Source: Hyphomicrobium sp.
GTDB lineage: Bacteria > Pseudomonadota > Alphaproteobacteria > Rhizobiales > Hyphomicrobiaceae
NCBI GenBank assembly: GCA_002928735.1
Contig: PERL01000003.1
Location: forward strand, 62,001 to 126,000
Reading direction: 5' to 3'
DNA length: 64,000 nucleotides
A model generated the notes under the pieces. That model made no database searches and was not told the DNA's origin. It saw nothing but the letters and a program-made list of their open reading frames with translations. Position 1 is the stretch's first letter; the number at the start of each line of letters is the position of its first letter. This document shows, piece after piece, positions 52,699 through 62,306 of the stretch. The position numbers were made by a program, and so were the translations under genes.

Positions 52699-52853
52699 GA
52701 TGTTTCTCCCACAGGGACTTTTTCTCAGAACCGCAAGCCTAGAGAGATGTTCCCGGACCCGCCGGCCGGGGGTGACCGTCTGCGTGGCCAAAATGCAGCG
52801 GGTGGCATCGTCCGCCGCGAAAGGGACTTGCACCCAGCTTTGACTTAAGACAT

Positions 52854-53264
52854 GTGTCGGGCATGGGGAGCGTAGGATTTTTGTCATTGTTGCGGCGGGT
52901 GCGTGTGTGGCTGGGCCATGCACTGCTTGCTGCTTTCATGCTGAAGGCCCTCATCCCCGCCGGCTTTATGCCGGACTTTTCCGGCCAGGATGGCCAATCC
53001 TTCAAGATCGTGATCTGCACGGCCAACGGGTCCAAGTTGGTTGACGCCGGCGACGACGGCTCTGGCGGGTCTGTTGCCAAACATGCTGGCGAACCGTGCG
53101 CTTTGAATGCGCTCGCCGCGCTTGCGGCACCCGACGTTGCAGCGTCCGTCTTATACCATGGGCTGCTCGATACCGCGCGGCAGGAGATTGCGCCCGCCGC
53201 CGTTCTGCCCCCCGTCCGCGCCGGTCCTGCGCACAGTCCGCGCGCTCCACCTTCCCTCGTTTGA
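52854..53264 (+). CDS. DUF2946-type small membrane or secreted protein
   Basis: A 136-residue protein with a hydrophobic N-terminus (VRVWLGHALLAAFMLKALIP, then AGFMPD), followed by KIVICTANGSKL and a cysteine at GEPCALNAL. These fit the DUF2946 family, often found next to copper-related TonB receptors. The GTG at 52854 or an ATG 9 bases further may start it; no strong site is seen. It lies 74 bases before the TonB-dependent receptor gene and is probably the first gene of the copper-uptake cluster. Confidence 0.75.
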   Translation: MSGMGSVGFLSLLRRVRVWLGHALLAAFMLKALIPAGFMPDFSGQDGQSFKIVICTANGSKLVDAGDDGSGGSVAKHAGEPCALNALAALAAPDVAASVLYHGLLDTARQEIAPAAVLPPVRAGPAHSPRAPPSLV

Positions 53265-53338
53265 CACCTTGACCGTCTGACGGGCGCTCCCTCGCGTGCG
53301 CCCGCGATCCAAGTGTTCAATCGGGGGAGTTCTCGTTC

Positions 53339-55645
53339 ATGTCCGTTTTCATATCGCGCCGTCCCGGCGCCATTGCGCCATGCGCGGCGCTGTCGTTCAC
53401 GATCATGGCTATCACGGCACCTGCTGTTTTCGCGCAGAATGCGGCGCAGGGCGAGTTGCCGCCGGTCGAGGTGCAGCAGCCGAATGCGGCCGCCAAGCCC
53501 AAGGCCGTCAAAGCCAAGCCGAAGCCCAAGCCGAAGCCTGCGACGGCGGCCACGCCGCAAGCGGAGCCGCAGCCCGTCGCGGCGGCTGATGTGGCACCCG
53601 ATACGAACGCGGCGCCGGCCGGTGATGCCGATCCGAAGAACCCCTATGCGATTGTCGCGCCGGGAACGCGCTCGGGCAGTCTTGGTGTGCCGACGGCTGC
53701 AGAAGCGCGGGCCGAGATCAATCGCACGCCGGGTGGCGTCGATGTGGTTCCGGCGGAAGAGTACAAGGAAAACACGCCGGCCATCACGCTCAAGGATGCG
53801 CTTGACTATGTGCCGGGTGTTTTCGTGCAGCCGAAGTGGGGCGAGGATAGCCGTCTTTCGATCCGTGGATCGGGCTTGTCGCGCAACTTTCACGGGCGCG
53901 GCGTGACGCTGCTGATGGACGGAGTGATCCCGATCACGACGGCGGATGGGGCGAGCGATTTCCAGGAGATCGATCCGACGGCCTACCGCTACATCGAAGT
54001 GTTCAAGGGCGGGAACGCGCTGCAGTACGGGGCGAATTCGCTTGGTGGCGCGATCAACTTCGTGATGCCGACGGGGTATGACAGCGACCTGTTCGGCGCG
54101 CGTGTGGATGTCGGTAGCTTCGGGCTGATCAAGACGTCGGTGTCGTCGGGGGCGGTGTCGGGCAATACCGACTACTTCATCACGGGCACGTGGCAGGAGG
54201 CGGACGGATTTCGGGATCACAGCGAGGGCGAGAGCTTCCGCGGCAGCGCGAATGTGGGCTTTAAGATCACGCCCGATCTTGAGACGCGGTTTTATGTGAA
54301 CGCGAACCATATCCGGCAGGATATTCCCGGCGCTGTGACGCGGGCAAATGCTCTGAGAAATCCGGAGGGGGCGAACCCGACGAACGTTACACTCGATTAC
54401 GAGCGGAATCTGGATACGTTGCGGGTCGCTAATCGCACGACGTACCGTGTGCAAAATGGTACCGTCGTTGAGTTTGGTGGCTATTATATGGATCGGCATC
54501 TTGATCATCCCATCTTCCGCGTGATCGACAACGATCACAGCGAGTTCGGCGGTTTTGGGCGGATTGTTGACGACAACGTCTATGGCGGTTTCCGGAACCG
54601 TTTCGTAGCTGGCGTGAGTTACAATGACGGCGATGTGCGCTCTCGCCAGTTTACGAACGTGCTCGGCGAACGGGGGGCGCTGCAGTCGGACGTCAATCAG
54701 CAGTCTCAGGTCACAACGGTATACGCCGAGAATTCTCTCTTCGTTTTGCCCGATGTCGCAGTTGTCGGTGGTCTGCAATACGTGTCGATCTTCCGTGATT
54801 ACACGATCAATTCTACGACCGACCCAAGAGATAGAAATCGGAATGGTGCTTACGATATGTGGAGCCCAAAGGCCGGACTGCTCTGGGATGTGACGCCGCA
54901 AATTCAAATGTTTGGCAACATCTCCAAGAGTATGGAAGCTCCGACATTTACCGAGATACCAACTCCTGCCCGCCTAATTCCATTGCCTAGGCTCGATCCG
55001 CAGGAAGCCGTCACGTACGAAATTGGTACGCGCGGCAATCTTCCGGGGCTGCGCTGGGACTTGGCCCTTTATCGCTCCAACATCGAGAATGAGTTCCAAT
55101 GCAATACGGTCGCTGACGGAAGCGCGGTTGGCTCTTGTGACCAGATCAATCTCGGCGACACCATTCATCAGGGTGTTGAGTTGGGAATCGCGGCGCGCGT
55201 CTTTTCGGGTCTCTTCGAGACGGGCGTGAAGGGCGATGAAGTCTGGCTGAATTCGGCTTACACGTTCAGCGACTTTCGCTTCGACAACGATCCCGATTTT
55301 GGGAACAATGAACTTCCCGGCGCACCGCGGCACTATCTGCGGGCCGAACTGCTCTACAAGCATCCCAGCGGCGTGTATGCGGGTCCGAACGTGGAGTGGT
55401 CGCCCGAAGCATTCTACGTCGATAGCGCCAACACGGTGAAGACAACGTCTTATGCTTTGCTCGGCGCGAAGCTTGGGTTCGACAACGGCGGCCAATGGTC
55501 AGCTTATGTCGAAGGCCGCAACCTGACGGATGAAAACTACATCGCCAGCGCGAGTATCGCCACGGTCGCGAATCCGGCCACGAGCGCCTTGTTCGAACCC
55601 GGCACTGGGCGCGCGGTTTATGGCGGTATTCAATTCCGTTGGTAA
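53339..55645 (+). CDS. TonB-dependent outer-membrane receptor (copper-associated)
   Basis: A 768-residue receptor. Residues 1-32 form a signal peptide. A Lys/Pro-rich segment (KPKAVKAKPKPKPKP, 53-67) and an Ala/Pro stretch come next. The plug follows (LKDALDYVPGVFVQPKWGED, RLSIRGSGL, IEVFKGGNALQYGANSLGGA), and then a 22-strand-like barrel ending in Trp (YGGIQFRW). No iron-siderophore signature is evident. Its place before copper-uptake and YcnI-PCuAC genes suggests it imports copper or a copper complex using the proton-motive force via TonB (inference). Confidence 0.9.
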   Translation: MSVFISRRPGAIAPCAALSFTIMAITAPAVFAQNAAQGELPPVEVQQPNAAAKPKAVKAKPKPKPKPATAATPQAEPQPVAAADVAPDTNAAPAGDADPKNPYAIVAPGTRSGSLGVPTAAEARAEINRTPGGVDVVPAEEYKENTPAITLKDALDYVPGVFVQPKWGEDSRLSIRGSGLSRNFHGRGVTLLMDGVIPITTADGASDFQEIDPTAYRYIEVFKGGNALQYGANSLGGAINFVMPTGYDSDLFGARVDVGSFGLIKTSVSSGAVSGNTDYFITGTWQEADGFRDHSEGESFRGSANVGFKITPDLETRFYVNANHIRQDIPGAVTRANALRNPEGANPTNVTLDYERNLDTLRVANRTTYRVQNGTVVEFGGYYMDRHLDHPIFRVIDNDHSEFGGFGRIVDDNVYGGFRNRFVAGVSYNDGDVRSRQFTNVLGERGALQSDVNQQSQVTTVYAENSLFVLPDVAVVGGLQYVSIFRDYTINSTTDPRDRNRNGAYDMWSPKAGLLWDVTPQIQMFGNISKSMEAPTFTEIPTPARLIPLPRLDPQEAVTYEIGTRGNLPGLRWDLALYRSNIENEFQCNTVADGSAVGSCDQINLGDTIHQGVELGIAARVFSGLFETGVKGDEVWLNSAYTFSDFRFDNDPDFGNNELPGAPRHYLRAELLYKHPSGVYAGPNVEWSPEAFYVDSANTVKTTSYALLGAKLGFDNGGQWSAYVEGRNLTDENYIASASIATVANPATSALFEPGTGRAVYGGIQFRW

Positions 55646-55663
55646 CGAGATAGCCGGGGCCGC

Positions 55664-56131
55664 GTGATGAAATCTCTTCGACTTCCCCGTCGTTCTCTCG
55701 CGGTTCTGGCCTGGATGGCGCTTTCGAGCGCCATCCTTCCTCTTTTCGCGGCCGATCCTGCTGCCGATATGGCGGCGATACGGTCGATTTTGAAGGCTGC
55801 TTTTGATAGGCCCGACGCACCGCTCGCGGTGGAGCCGGTGACGGTTGGGACCTCCCATGCGGTGGCCGGCTGGCGGCAGGGTGCGCGCGGTGGGCGGGCG
55901 CTTTTACGGGAGCATGGTGGCACATGGAGCGTGGTGTTGTGCAGTGGCGATCCGCTGCGGCATGAGGCCGGACTTGTCGAAGCGGGCGTGCCGGCGGATG
56001 AGGCACGCATGCTGGCTTCTGGCATCGCTTCTGCTGAAGCGAAGCTCGACGATGAAACGCGGGGGCTGCTCTCGACGTTCGAGGGCACGGTCAATATGAC
56101 GGCGCATCCGCATTCTCCGCATCATCCTTGA
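55664..56131 (+). CDS. copper uptake system-associated protein
   Basis: A 155-residue exported protein with a signal peptide (SLAVLAWMALSSAILPLFAA) and an alpha-beta mature part (MAAIRSILKAAFDRPDAPLA, VAGWRQGARGGRALLREHGG, WSVVLCSGDPLRHEAGLVEA). It ends in a His-rich tail (HPHSPHHP) that could bind metal. Proteins of this pattern are annotated in Rhizobiales as copper uptake system-associated. It lies 18 bases after the receptor gene and 27 bases before the YcnI-PCuAC gene, so all three are one transcript. Its exact role is unknown. Confidence 0.8.
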   Translation: MMKSLRLPRRSLAVLAWMALSSAILPLFAADPAADMAAIRSILKAAFDRPDAPLAVEPVTVGTSHAVAGWRQGARGGRALLREHGGTWSVVLCSGDPLRHEAGLVEAGVPADEARMLASGIASAEAKLDDETRGLLSTFEGTVNMTAHPHSPHHP

Positions 56132-56158
56132 ACCTCCTAACCTGAAGGACGAGACACG

Positions 56159-57118
56159 ATGTTGACACCTATACTCTCTGCTGGTGCCGCGATAGCGGTG
56201 GGTCTTGTGATGGCGCAGGATCAAGCGGTGGCGCATGCGACTCTGGATGTGAAGACGGCATCGCAGGGATCGCTCAGGGCAGCTGTGCGCGTGCCGCACG
56301 GGTGCGAGGGATCGGCGACGACGGTGGTGAAGGTTGTCATTCCGGAAGGCATCATCGGGGTGAAGCCGGCGCCGAAGGCGGGCTGGACAGTTGAGACCGT
56401 GAAGGGTGCTTACGCAAAAGCGTACGACTACTATCACGGCAAAGTCTCGGAGGGCGTGAAGGAGATCGTGTGGCGCGGTGGGCCGCTGCTGGACGAGCAC
56501 TACGACGAATTTATTTTTGTAGGCTTTGTGTCGGATGCATTTAGAGCGGGGGATGCCGTTCCGTTTCCGGTGACTCAGGACTGCGAGAAGGGGCAGGTGG
56601 CGTGGACCGAGGTCGCGGCACCCGGACAGGAGCCGCGCAGTCTCAAATTTCCGGCGCCTATCCTGAAGATCGTCGACAAGGCTGGTGGGGACAAGACGGC
56701 TGCGGCAGCGTCGTTGACGGTTGGTAAAACGTGGGCGCGGGCGACGCCGGGCGGGGCAAAGGTGGGGGCGGGATATCTCGACATCGTCAACGGGACGGCG
56801 GCGGGGGATGTGCTGCTCTCGGCGTCGGCCGCTGCGGTGGCTGGCAAAACTGAGATCCACGAGATGACGCATGAGGGTGGCGTCATGAAGATGCGGGCGC
56901 TGGCGGACGGGCTGCCGGTGCCGGCGGGTGCGACGGTGTCGCTGAAGCCGGGCGGGCTGCACATCATGTTCCTCGATCTGAAGGGGCCGCTGACGGCGGG
57001 GCAGTCGTTCGACCTTGATCTAAACTTCAAGACGGCGGGCAAGCTGACGGTGCCGGTGACGGTGGGGGATCTTGCTGGGGCGAAGCCGGCGGCGGATCCG
57101 CACGCGCACCATCATTAG
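56159..57118 (+). CDS. YcnI (DUF1775)-PCuAC fusion copper chaperone
   Basis: A 319-residue periplasmic protein joining two copper-binding domains. After a signal peptide ending AQDQAVA, the mature protein would begin with His26 (HATLDVKTAS), the N-terminal histidine brace of YcnI/DUF1775 proteins, which bind Cu(II). Residues about 185-300 form a PCuAC domain with EIHEMTHEGGVMKMRAL (H234, M236, M243, M245) and GGLHIMFLDL (H268, M270), the H(M)-X-M...HxM Cu(I) motif. It ends in HAHHH. PCuAC feeds copper to cytochrome oxidase. Confidence 0.92.
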   Translation: MLTPILSAGAAIAVGLVMAQDQAVAHATLDVKTASQGSLRAAVRVPHGCEGSATTVVKVVIPEGIIGVKPAPKAGWTVETVKGAYAKAYDYYHGKVSEGVKEIVWRGGPLLDEHYDEFIFVGFVSDAFRAGDAVPFPVTQDCEKGQVAWTEVAAPGQEPRSLKFPAPILKIVDKAGGDKTAAAASLTVGKTWARATPGGAKVGAGYLDIVNGTAAGDVLLSASAAAVAGKTEIHEMTHEGGVMKMRALADGLPVPAGATVSLKPGGLHIMFLDLKGPLTAGQSFDLDLNFKTAGKLTVPVTVGDLAGAKPAADPHAHHH

Positions 57119-57219
57119 GCGTGAGCCGCCACTGTAAACCGGGCCTGCGGCCTTCCTGCTGCCGTACTTCGTGCCGACGGTTGGCGTCGATTCGAAGTCC
57201 TTATGAGGCCGTGGGCACC

Positions 57220-57771
57220 ATGCCGCTGAAAACCCTGATCATCACTTGCTTGTCGGCGCTCCTGTTTGCGGGGACGATGGTGCCGCGGGTGGAGGCGGCA
57301 TCGGCTGCGGCCATCGATGCGGACGTCCGCGCCACCATCGACCGCTTTCATTCTCAGATCGGGGGCGCGCGGGAACTCTCCGACAAGTCGTATGGCATTC
57401 TTGTCTTCCCGTCGGTCGTCAAAGCCGGGTTCGGCATCGGCGGTGAGTATGGCGAAGGGGCGCTGATGGTGCGCGGACAGCCGACAGCCTATTACAACAC
57501 GGTCGGTGCGTCGTTCGGATTCCAACTCGGCATTCAGGCGCGCTCGGTGATTATCATGTTCATGACGCCCGAGGCGCTCGACCAATTCCGCCGCTCGAAG
57601 GGGTGGAAGGTCGGTGTCGACGGCTCCGTCGCCATCGTTACGGTGGGTGTTGGCGGCTCGATCGACACGAATAAGATCGTCAGTCCGGTCATCGGCTTCA
57701 TCCTCGATCCCAAGGGCCTCATGTACAATCTGACCCTGGAAGGCACCAAGATCACGCGCATCCGGAAATAG
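57220..57771 (+). CDS. SYLF (Ysc84) domain lipid-binding protein
   Basis: A 183-residue exported protein with a signal peptide (LKTLIITCLSALLFAGTM) and a SYLF/Ysc84 domain covering most of the mature part: ARELSDKSYGILVFPSVVKA, GFGIGGEYGEGALMV and a late GSIDTNKIVSPVIGFILDPK. These domains bind phosphoinositides or other lipids in eukaryotes; bacterial roles are unknown. The ATG at 57220 follows the copper cluster by about 100 bases; it may be independent. Confidence 0.85.
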   Translation: MPLKTLIITCLSALLFAGTMVPRVEAASAAAIDADVRATIDRFHSQIGGARELSDKSYGILVFPSVVKAGFGIGGEYGEGALMVRGQPTAYYNTVGASFGFQLGIQARSVIIMFMTPEALDQFRRSKGWKVGVDGSVAIVTVGVGGSIDTNKIVSPVIGFILDPKGLMYNLTLEGTKITRIRK

Positions 57772-58008
57772 GCCGCAGCTACCTGCCGCAGGAACCGGCC
57801 GAGCGCGGTGCGCGTTGCTGGCCCATGGGGGATCCGTTCACACGCTGCCACGACGGGCTCGTCCGGTGCGCCGGAACGGGTTACGTGGTCATACGCGCAA
57901 CGGAACGCGGTTCTTCGGCCGTTGAAGGCTGGCCGGGGTGCCGGTCGCGCTGGCAGAGACATCTGGGCGCCAGCGTATTAGTCTAAATTAGGTCTTGAGG
58001 CATTTGGC

Positions 58009-59169
58009 ATGAGAAAAGCGCTCGCCGTCCTGGGGCTCTTGGTCTGCGCTGCTGCTGCGGCGTGGTGGATGCAGGGCTTGCCCGGGGCGGGTTCATCGGT
58101 TGCGCAGCCGGGTGGCCCGCCGGGGCAATCCGGTGCGGCCGGATCTTCGCGTGGTGACCGGCAGGCGGGCGGCAATCGCGTGATTGCGGTGGAAGTGGCG
58201 ACTGCGGTTGCGACACGGATTTCGACGGATGTGCGCGCGATCGGTTCGTTGCAATCCGATGAGACGGTGCAATTGGCGCCGGAGATCGCGGGGCGCGTCG
58301 CCACGATCGACTTTGAGGAAGGCACGCCGGTGAAGGCCGGAGATGTGCTCGTCAAGCTCGACGATTCGCTCCTGCGCGCGGAAGTGGCGGACACGGAGGC
58401 GCGGCTCAATCTGGCCAAGGCCAATAACGAGCGGGCGCGGCAGCTGGCGCGCACGGGCAATGTGACAGACCGCAGCCGCGACGAAGCGGTGACGAATTTT
58501 GAGACGGCGACGGCGGCGCTGGAATTGGCGAAGACACGGCTCGACAAGCATCTGCTGCGAGCGCCGTTCGACGGCATTGTGGGCGTGCGCACAGTTTCCG
58601 TTGGCGCGTTCGTGGCGGTCGGCACACCGGTTGTGAACATTGAGAAGATCGATGGGATCAAAGTCGATTTCAAAGTGCCGGAAGTTTACCTGACATCGAT
58701 TGCGGTTGGTCAGGTGGTCGATGTGACGGTGGACGCCATTCCGGGCAAGACATTCGAAGGGCGGATCTACGCGATAAATCCGCAGGTCGACGTCAACGGC
58801 CGCGCACTGCAGGTGCGTGCGCGCATCGAGAACAAAGATCTTGTTCTGCGGCCAGGCCTGTTTGCGCGTATCCTGATCAAAGGGGCGGTCGAGCGCGATG
58901 TGGTTCTGGTTCCCGAGAGTGCCATTATTCCCCGCGCCGGGGACAACTTCGTTTTTCGCGTTCAGGACGGGCGCGCCAATGAGGTGCGGGTCAAGCTTGG
59001 TGAAAGGTCGAATGCGCAAGTCGCGATAACAGACGGTATCCGTGCCGGCGATGTGATCGTGACCGCCGGGCAGCATAAGCTACGTGATGGGGCGGCCGTC
59101 GATGTGGTCGAGACCCACCCGCAAAACGACAAGTCGGCGCAGCGCGATGCGGCGAGGAGCGGCGGATGA
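58009..59169 (+). CDS. RND efflux periplasmic adaptor (membrane fusion protein)
   Basis: A 386-residue adaptor with an N-terminal signal/anchor (VLGLLVCAAAAAWWMQG). The lipoyl/barrel-sandwich halves (ETVQLAPEIAGRVATIDFEE and LLRAPFDGIVGVRTVSVGAF) flank a helical hairpin (about residues 125-180), followed by the beta-barrel and membrane-proximal domains (VVDVTVDAIPGKTFEGRIYA). It links the RND pump to an outer-membrane channel. Its stop overlaps the start of the pump gene by 4 bases (ATGA). Confidence 0.92.
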   Translation: MRKALAVLGLLVCAAAAAWWMQGLPGAGSSVAQPGGPPGQSGAAGSSRGDRQAGGNRVIAVEVATAVATRISTDVRAIGSLQSDETVQLAPEIAGRVATIDFEEGTPVKAGDVLVKLDDSLLRAEVADTEARLNLAKANNERARQLARTGNVTDRSRDEAVTNFETATAALELAKTRLDKHLLRAPFDGIVGVRTVSVGAFVAVGTPVVNIEKIDGIKVDFKVPEVYLTSIAVGQVVDVTVDAIPGKTFEGRIYAINPQVDVNGRALQVRARIENKDLVLRPGLFARILIKGAVERDVVLVPESAIIPRAGDNFVFRVQDGRANEVRVKLGERSNAQVAITDGIRAGDVIVTAGQHKLRDGAAVDVVETHPQNDKSAQRDAARSGG

Positions 59170-62100
59170 CGCTGTTTGAGCTTTGCATTCGCCGGCCCGT
59201 TCTGGCGACAGTGATGTCGCTCGTTTTGGTGCTCGTCGGCGTCGTGGCCTTCCAGCGGCTCACCGTGCGCGAGTTTCCCAACATCGACGAACCGATCGTG
59301 TCGGTGACGACGAACTATCCGGGCGCCTCGGCGGCGATCATGGAAAGCCAGGTGACGCAGGTTCTGGAGGACTCGATTGCCGGGATCGAGGGCATCGATG
59401 TCCTGTCGTCGTCGAGCCGGTCGGAGACGAGCCGGATCACGATCCGGTTTCGCCCCGAGATTGACCCTGATGTGGCTGCCAGCGACGTGCGCGACCGCGT
59501 GAGCCGCGTGCGCGGACGGCTGCCTGACGAAATCAACGAGCCGATCATTGCGAAGGTGGAAGCGGACGCGCAAGCGATCATGTTTCTCGTCTTCACCAGT
59601 CCGCAGCTGACGGCGCTGGAGATCAGCGACTACATCGACCGGTTCATCGTCAACCGGCTCAAGAATTTGACCGGTGTCGCGGATGTGCAGATCTACGGCG
59701 AGCGGCGCTATGCCATGCGCATCTGGGTCGACCGGGAGCGGCTTGCTGCTTATAACCTGACGGTTCAGGACGTGGAAGCGGCGTTGCGCGCGCAAAACGC
59801 CGAAATTCCGTCGGGGCGCATCGAGAGCCAGGATCGCGAGTTCTCGGTGCTCTCCAAGACGGGTCTAACGACGCCGGAGGAATTCAATAACATCGTCGTC
59901 AAGCTGGCTGGCGACTATCAGGTGAAGCTTGGCGAGGTGGCGCGGGTCGAACTGGGCGCCGTCGATGAGCGGCGCGTCAGTACATTCGACGGGATTCCTG
60001 CGATTGCGGTTGGCATCATCCGGCAATCGACGGCTAACCCGCTCGATGTTTCGGCGGCGGTGAATGCTGTTCTGCCAGAAATCAATTCGTCGCTGCCGCA
60101 GGGCCTGCAGGCCACCATCGGGAATGACGACAGTGTCTTCATCGCCCGCTCGATCGAGGCGGTGTTCATGACGATCATCGAGGCGATTGTGCTTGTGGTG
60201 ATCGTTATTCTCTTCTTCCTGCGTTCGTTCCGTGCGGCGATCATTCCGATTGTGACGATCCCAATTTCTCTCATCGCCACCTTCGCGCTGATGTATGCGT
60301 TTGGCTTCAGCGTGAATACGCTGACCTTGCTTGCGATGGTGCTGGCCATCGGGCTTGTCGTCGACGATGCCATCGTCGTTTTGGAGAACATCTACCGCTA
60401 TATCGAAGAGGGTATGGAGCCCATTCCGGCGGCGGTGAAAGGTGTGCGCGAAATCGGCTTTGCCGTTATTGCGATGACTATGACGCTGGCGGCGGTGTAT
60501 GCGCCCATCGCGTTCGCGCCGGGCAAGACAGGCAAGCTGTTTCTCGAATTTGCACTAACACTTGCAGGCGCGGTGATCGTTTCGGGTTGGGTCGCGCTGA
60601 CGCTGACGCCGATGATGTGTGCGAAGCTCTTGCGGCATCAGCCGCAGCCGGGGCGGGTCTATCTGGCGCTGGAACGCGGCTTCGTCGCATTCGAGAATGG
60701 GTATCGCGCGATGCTCGGCCTATCGCTCAAAATCCGGCCGCTGATCCTCATTCTGGCGGCAGGCGTGGCGGCGTTGAGCGGCGTTCTGCTGATGAGTTTA
60801 AAAACGGAATTGGCGCCGCTGGAGGATCGCGGCGTGATCCGCGTGCGCGGCTCGGGGCCTGAAGGGGCAACGGTGAGCTATACGGCGCGATATGCTGCCG
60901 AGGCCGACGCCATACTGAGCGAGGTGCCGGAAGTGCGCGGGCGGCTAGCGATTGCGGGCAATCCCGATGTTTCGTCGTCGCTTGTCATCGCCCCGTTGAA
61001 GGACTGGAGTGAGCGGACGAGGTCGCAGCAAGAAATCAGCGCCGAAACCGGTCCCAAACTGCGGCGGATTGCCGGGATTCAAGCCGTGGTGCAGACGCCG
61101 GGTGCGTTCGGACAGCGGGGTTCTGGGCGGCCGATCGAGTTCGTGCTGCAGTCGTCGGGTTCGTATGAGGACCTGCAGGGCTATGCGGATAAAATTCTGG
61201 CCAAGGCGCGCGAATTTCCGGGACTGGAAAATCTCGATACCGACTTGAAGCTCAATTCCCCGGAATTCAAGATCGATATCGACCGGGCGAAGGTCGCAGA
61301 TCTCGGGCTTGAGGTGACGGCCGTTGGGCGAACGCTTGAGACGCTGCTGGGTGGACGGCAGGTGACGCGGTTCGAGCAGAACGGTGAGCAGTATGATGTC
61401 TATGTCCAGTTGGCGGCGGAGGATCGCGCCACGCCGCAAGCGCTCTCGACGATCTTCCTGCGCAATCCGCGCGGGGAGATGATCCAATTGTCGAACGTCG
61501 CGACGGTCACGGAATCTGTCGCGCCGAAGGAATTGAAACGATTCAATCAGTTGCGTTCGGTCACTATCCAGGCGTCTCTGGCGCCGGGGTATGCGGTCGG
61601 AGAGGCTATCGCCTTTCTCGAGCAGGCGGCCAAGGAGGTCTTGCCTCCAACAGTGCAGACGGATTTGGATGGATCGAGCCGGGACTTCCGGGCGTCGGCG
61701 GACAGTCTGCTGGTCGTGTTCGTGTTGGCGCTGGCGTTCATTTATCTTGTGCTGTCGGCACAGTTTGAGAGTTTCCGTGATCCGCTCATCATTATGATCA
61801 CGGTTCCGCTGTCGATCACGGGGGCGCTCGCGGCCTTGTGGATGGCGGGGGGGACGCTCAACGTTTACTCGCAAATCGGTCTTGTGACGCTGGTGGGTCT
61901 GATCACGAAGCACGGGATCTTGATCGTGGAGTTTGCCAATCAGAAGCAGGCCGCGGGCGAGGATCGCATCCGCGCCATTGTGGACGCCTCGGTGCAGCGG
62001 TTGCGGCCCATTCTGATGACGACCGGGGCGATGGTGCTGGGTGCATTGCCGCTTGCTCTTGCGGACGGGGCTGGCGCGGAAAACCGCCAGCAGATTGGCT

Positions 62101-62237
62101 GGGTCATCGTGGGCGGTATGTCGGCGGGGACGCTGCTGACGCTGTTTGTCGTTCCGGCGGTCTATAGCTATTTCGGGCGCCGAGCGTTGGCGGCAGACGC
62201 GGCACCTGCGGAGCCTGCGTTGAAGCCGGCCGAATAG
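59166..62237 (+). CDS. RND family efflux permease, HAE1-like
   Basis: A 1023-residue inner-membrane proton-driven pump. It begins FELCIRRPVLATVMSLVLVL (first transmembrane helix), has porter loops on either side of the helix bundle, and carries the proton-relay aspartates in AIGLVVDDAIVVLENIYRYI (about residues 395-415). A second half repeats the layout with GLITKHGILIVEFANQ. This places it in the hydrophobe/amphiphile efflux class rather than the heavy-metal (CusA) class. No outer-membrane channel gene follows, so it may share a TolC-like protein. Confidence 0.94.
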   Translation: MTLFELCIRRPVLATVMSLVLVLVGVVAFQRLTVREFPNIDEPIVSVTTNYPGASAAIMESQVTQVLEDSIAGIEGIDVLSSSSRSETSRITIRFRPEIDPDVAASDVRDRVSRVRGRLPDEINEPIIAKVEADAQAIMFLVFTSPQLTALEISDYIDRFIVNRLKNLTGVADVQIYGERRYAMRIWVDRERLAAYNLTVQDVEAALRAQNAEIPSGRIESQDREFSVLSKTGLTTPEEFNNIVVKLAGDYQVKLGEVARVELGAVDERRVSTFDGIPAIAVGIIRQSTANPLDVSAAVNAVLPEINSSLPQGLQATIGNDDSVFIARSIEAVFMTIIEAIVLVVIVILFFLRSFRAAIIPIVTIPISLIATFALMYAFGFSVNTLTLLAMVLAIGLVVDDAIVVLENIYRYIEEGMEPIPAAVKGVREIGFAVIAMTMTLAAVYAPIAFAPGKTGKLFLEFALTLAGAVIVSGWVALTLTPMMCAKLLRHQPQPGRVYLALERGFVAFENGYRAMLGLSLKIRPLILILAAGVAALSGVLLMSLKTELAPLEDRGVIRVRGSGPEGATVSYTARYAAEADAILSEVPEVRGRLAIAGNPDVSSSLVIAPLKDWSERTRSQQEISAETGPKLRRIAGIQAVVQTPGAFGQRGSGRPIEFVLQSSGSYEDLQGYADKILAKAREFPGLENLDTDLKLNSPEFKIDIDRAKVADLGLEVTAVGRTLETLLGGRQVTRFEQNGEQYDVYVQLAAEDRATPQALSTIFLRNPRGEMIQLSNVATVTESVAPKELKRFNQLRSVTIQASLAPGYAVGEAIAFLEQAAKEVLPPTVQTDLDGSSRDFRASADSLLVVFVLALAFIYLVLSAQFESFRDPLIIMITVPLSITGALAALWMAGGTLNVYSQIGLVTLVGLITKHGILIVEFANQKQAAGEDRIRAIVDASVQRLRPILMTTGAMVLGALPLALADGAGAENRQQIGWVIVGGMSAGTLLTLFVVPAVYSYFGRRALAADAAPAEPALKPAE

Positions 62238-62306
62238 CCGCGCCGCATGGACACGGCGGCCGTTGCCGACTAAAGCTCCACAGTGGACTGGGGGGCTGGC
62301 CAGAGC

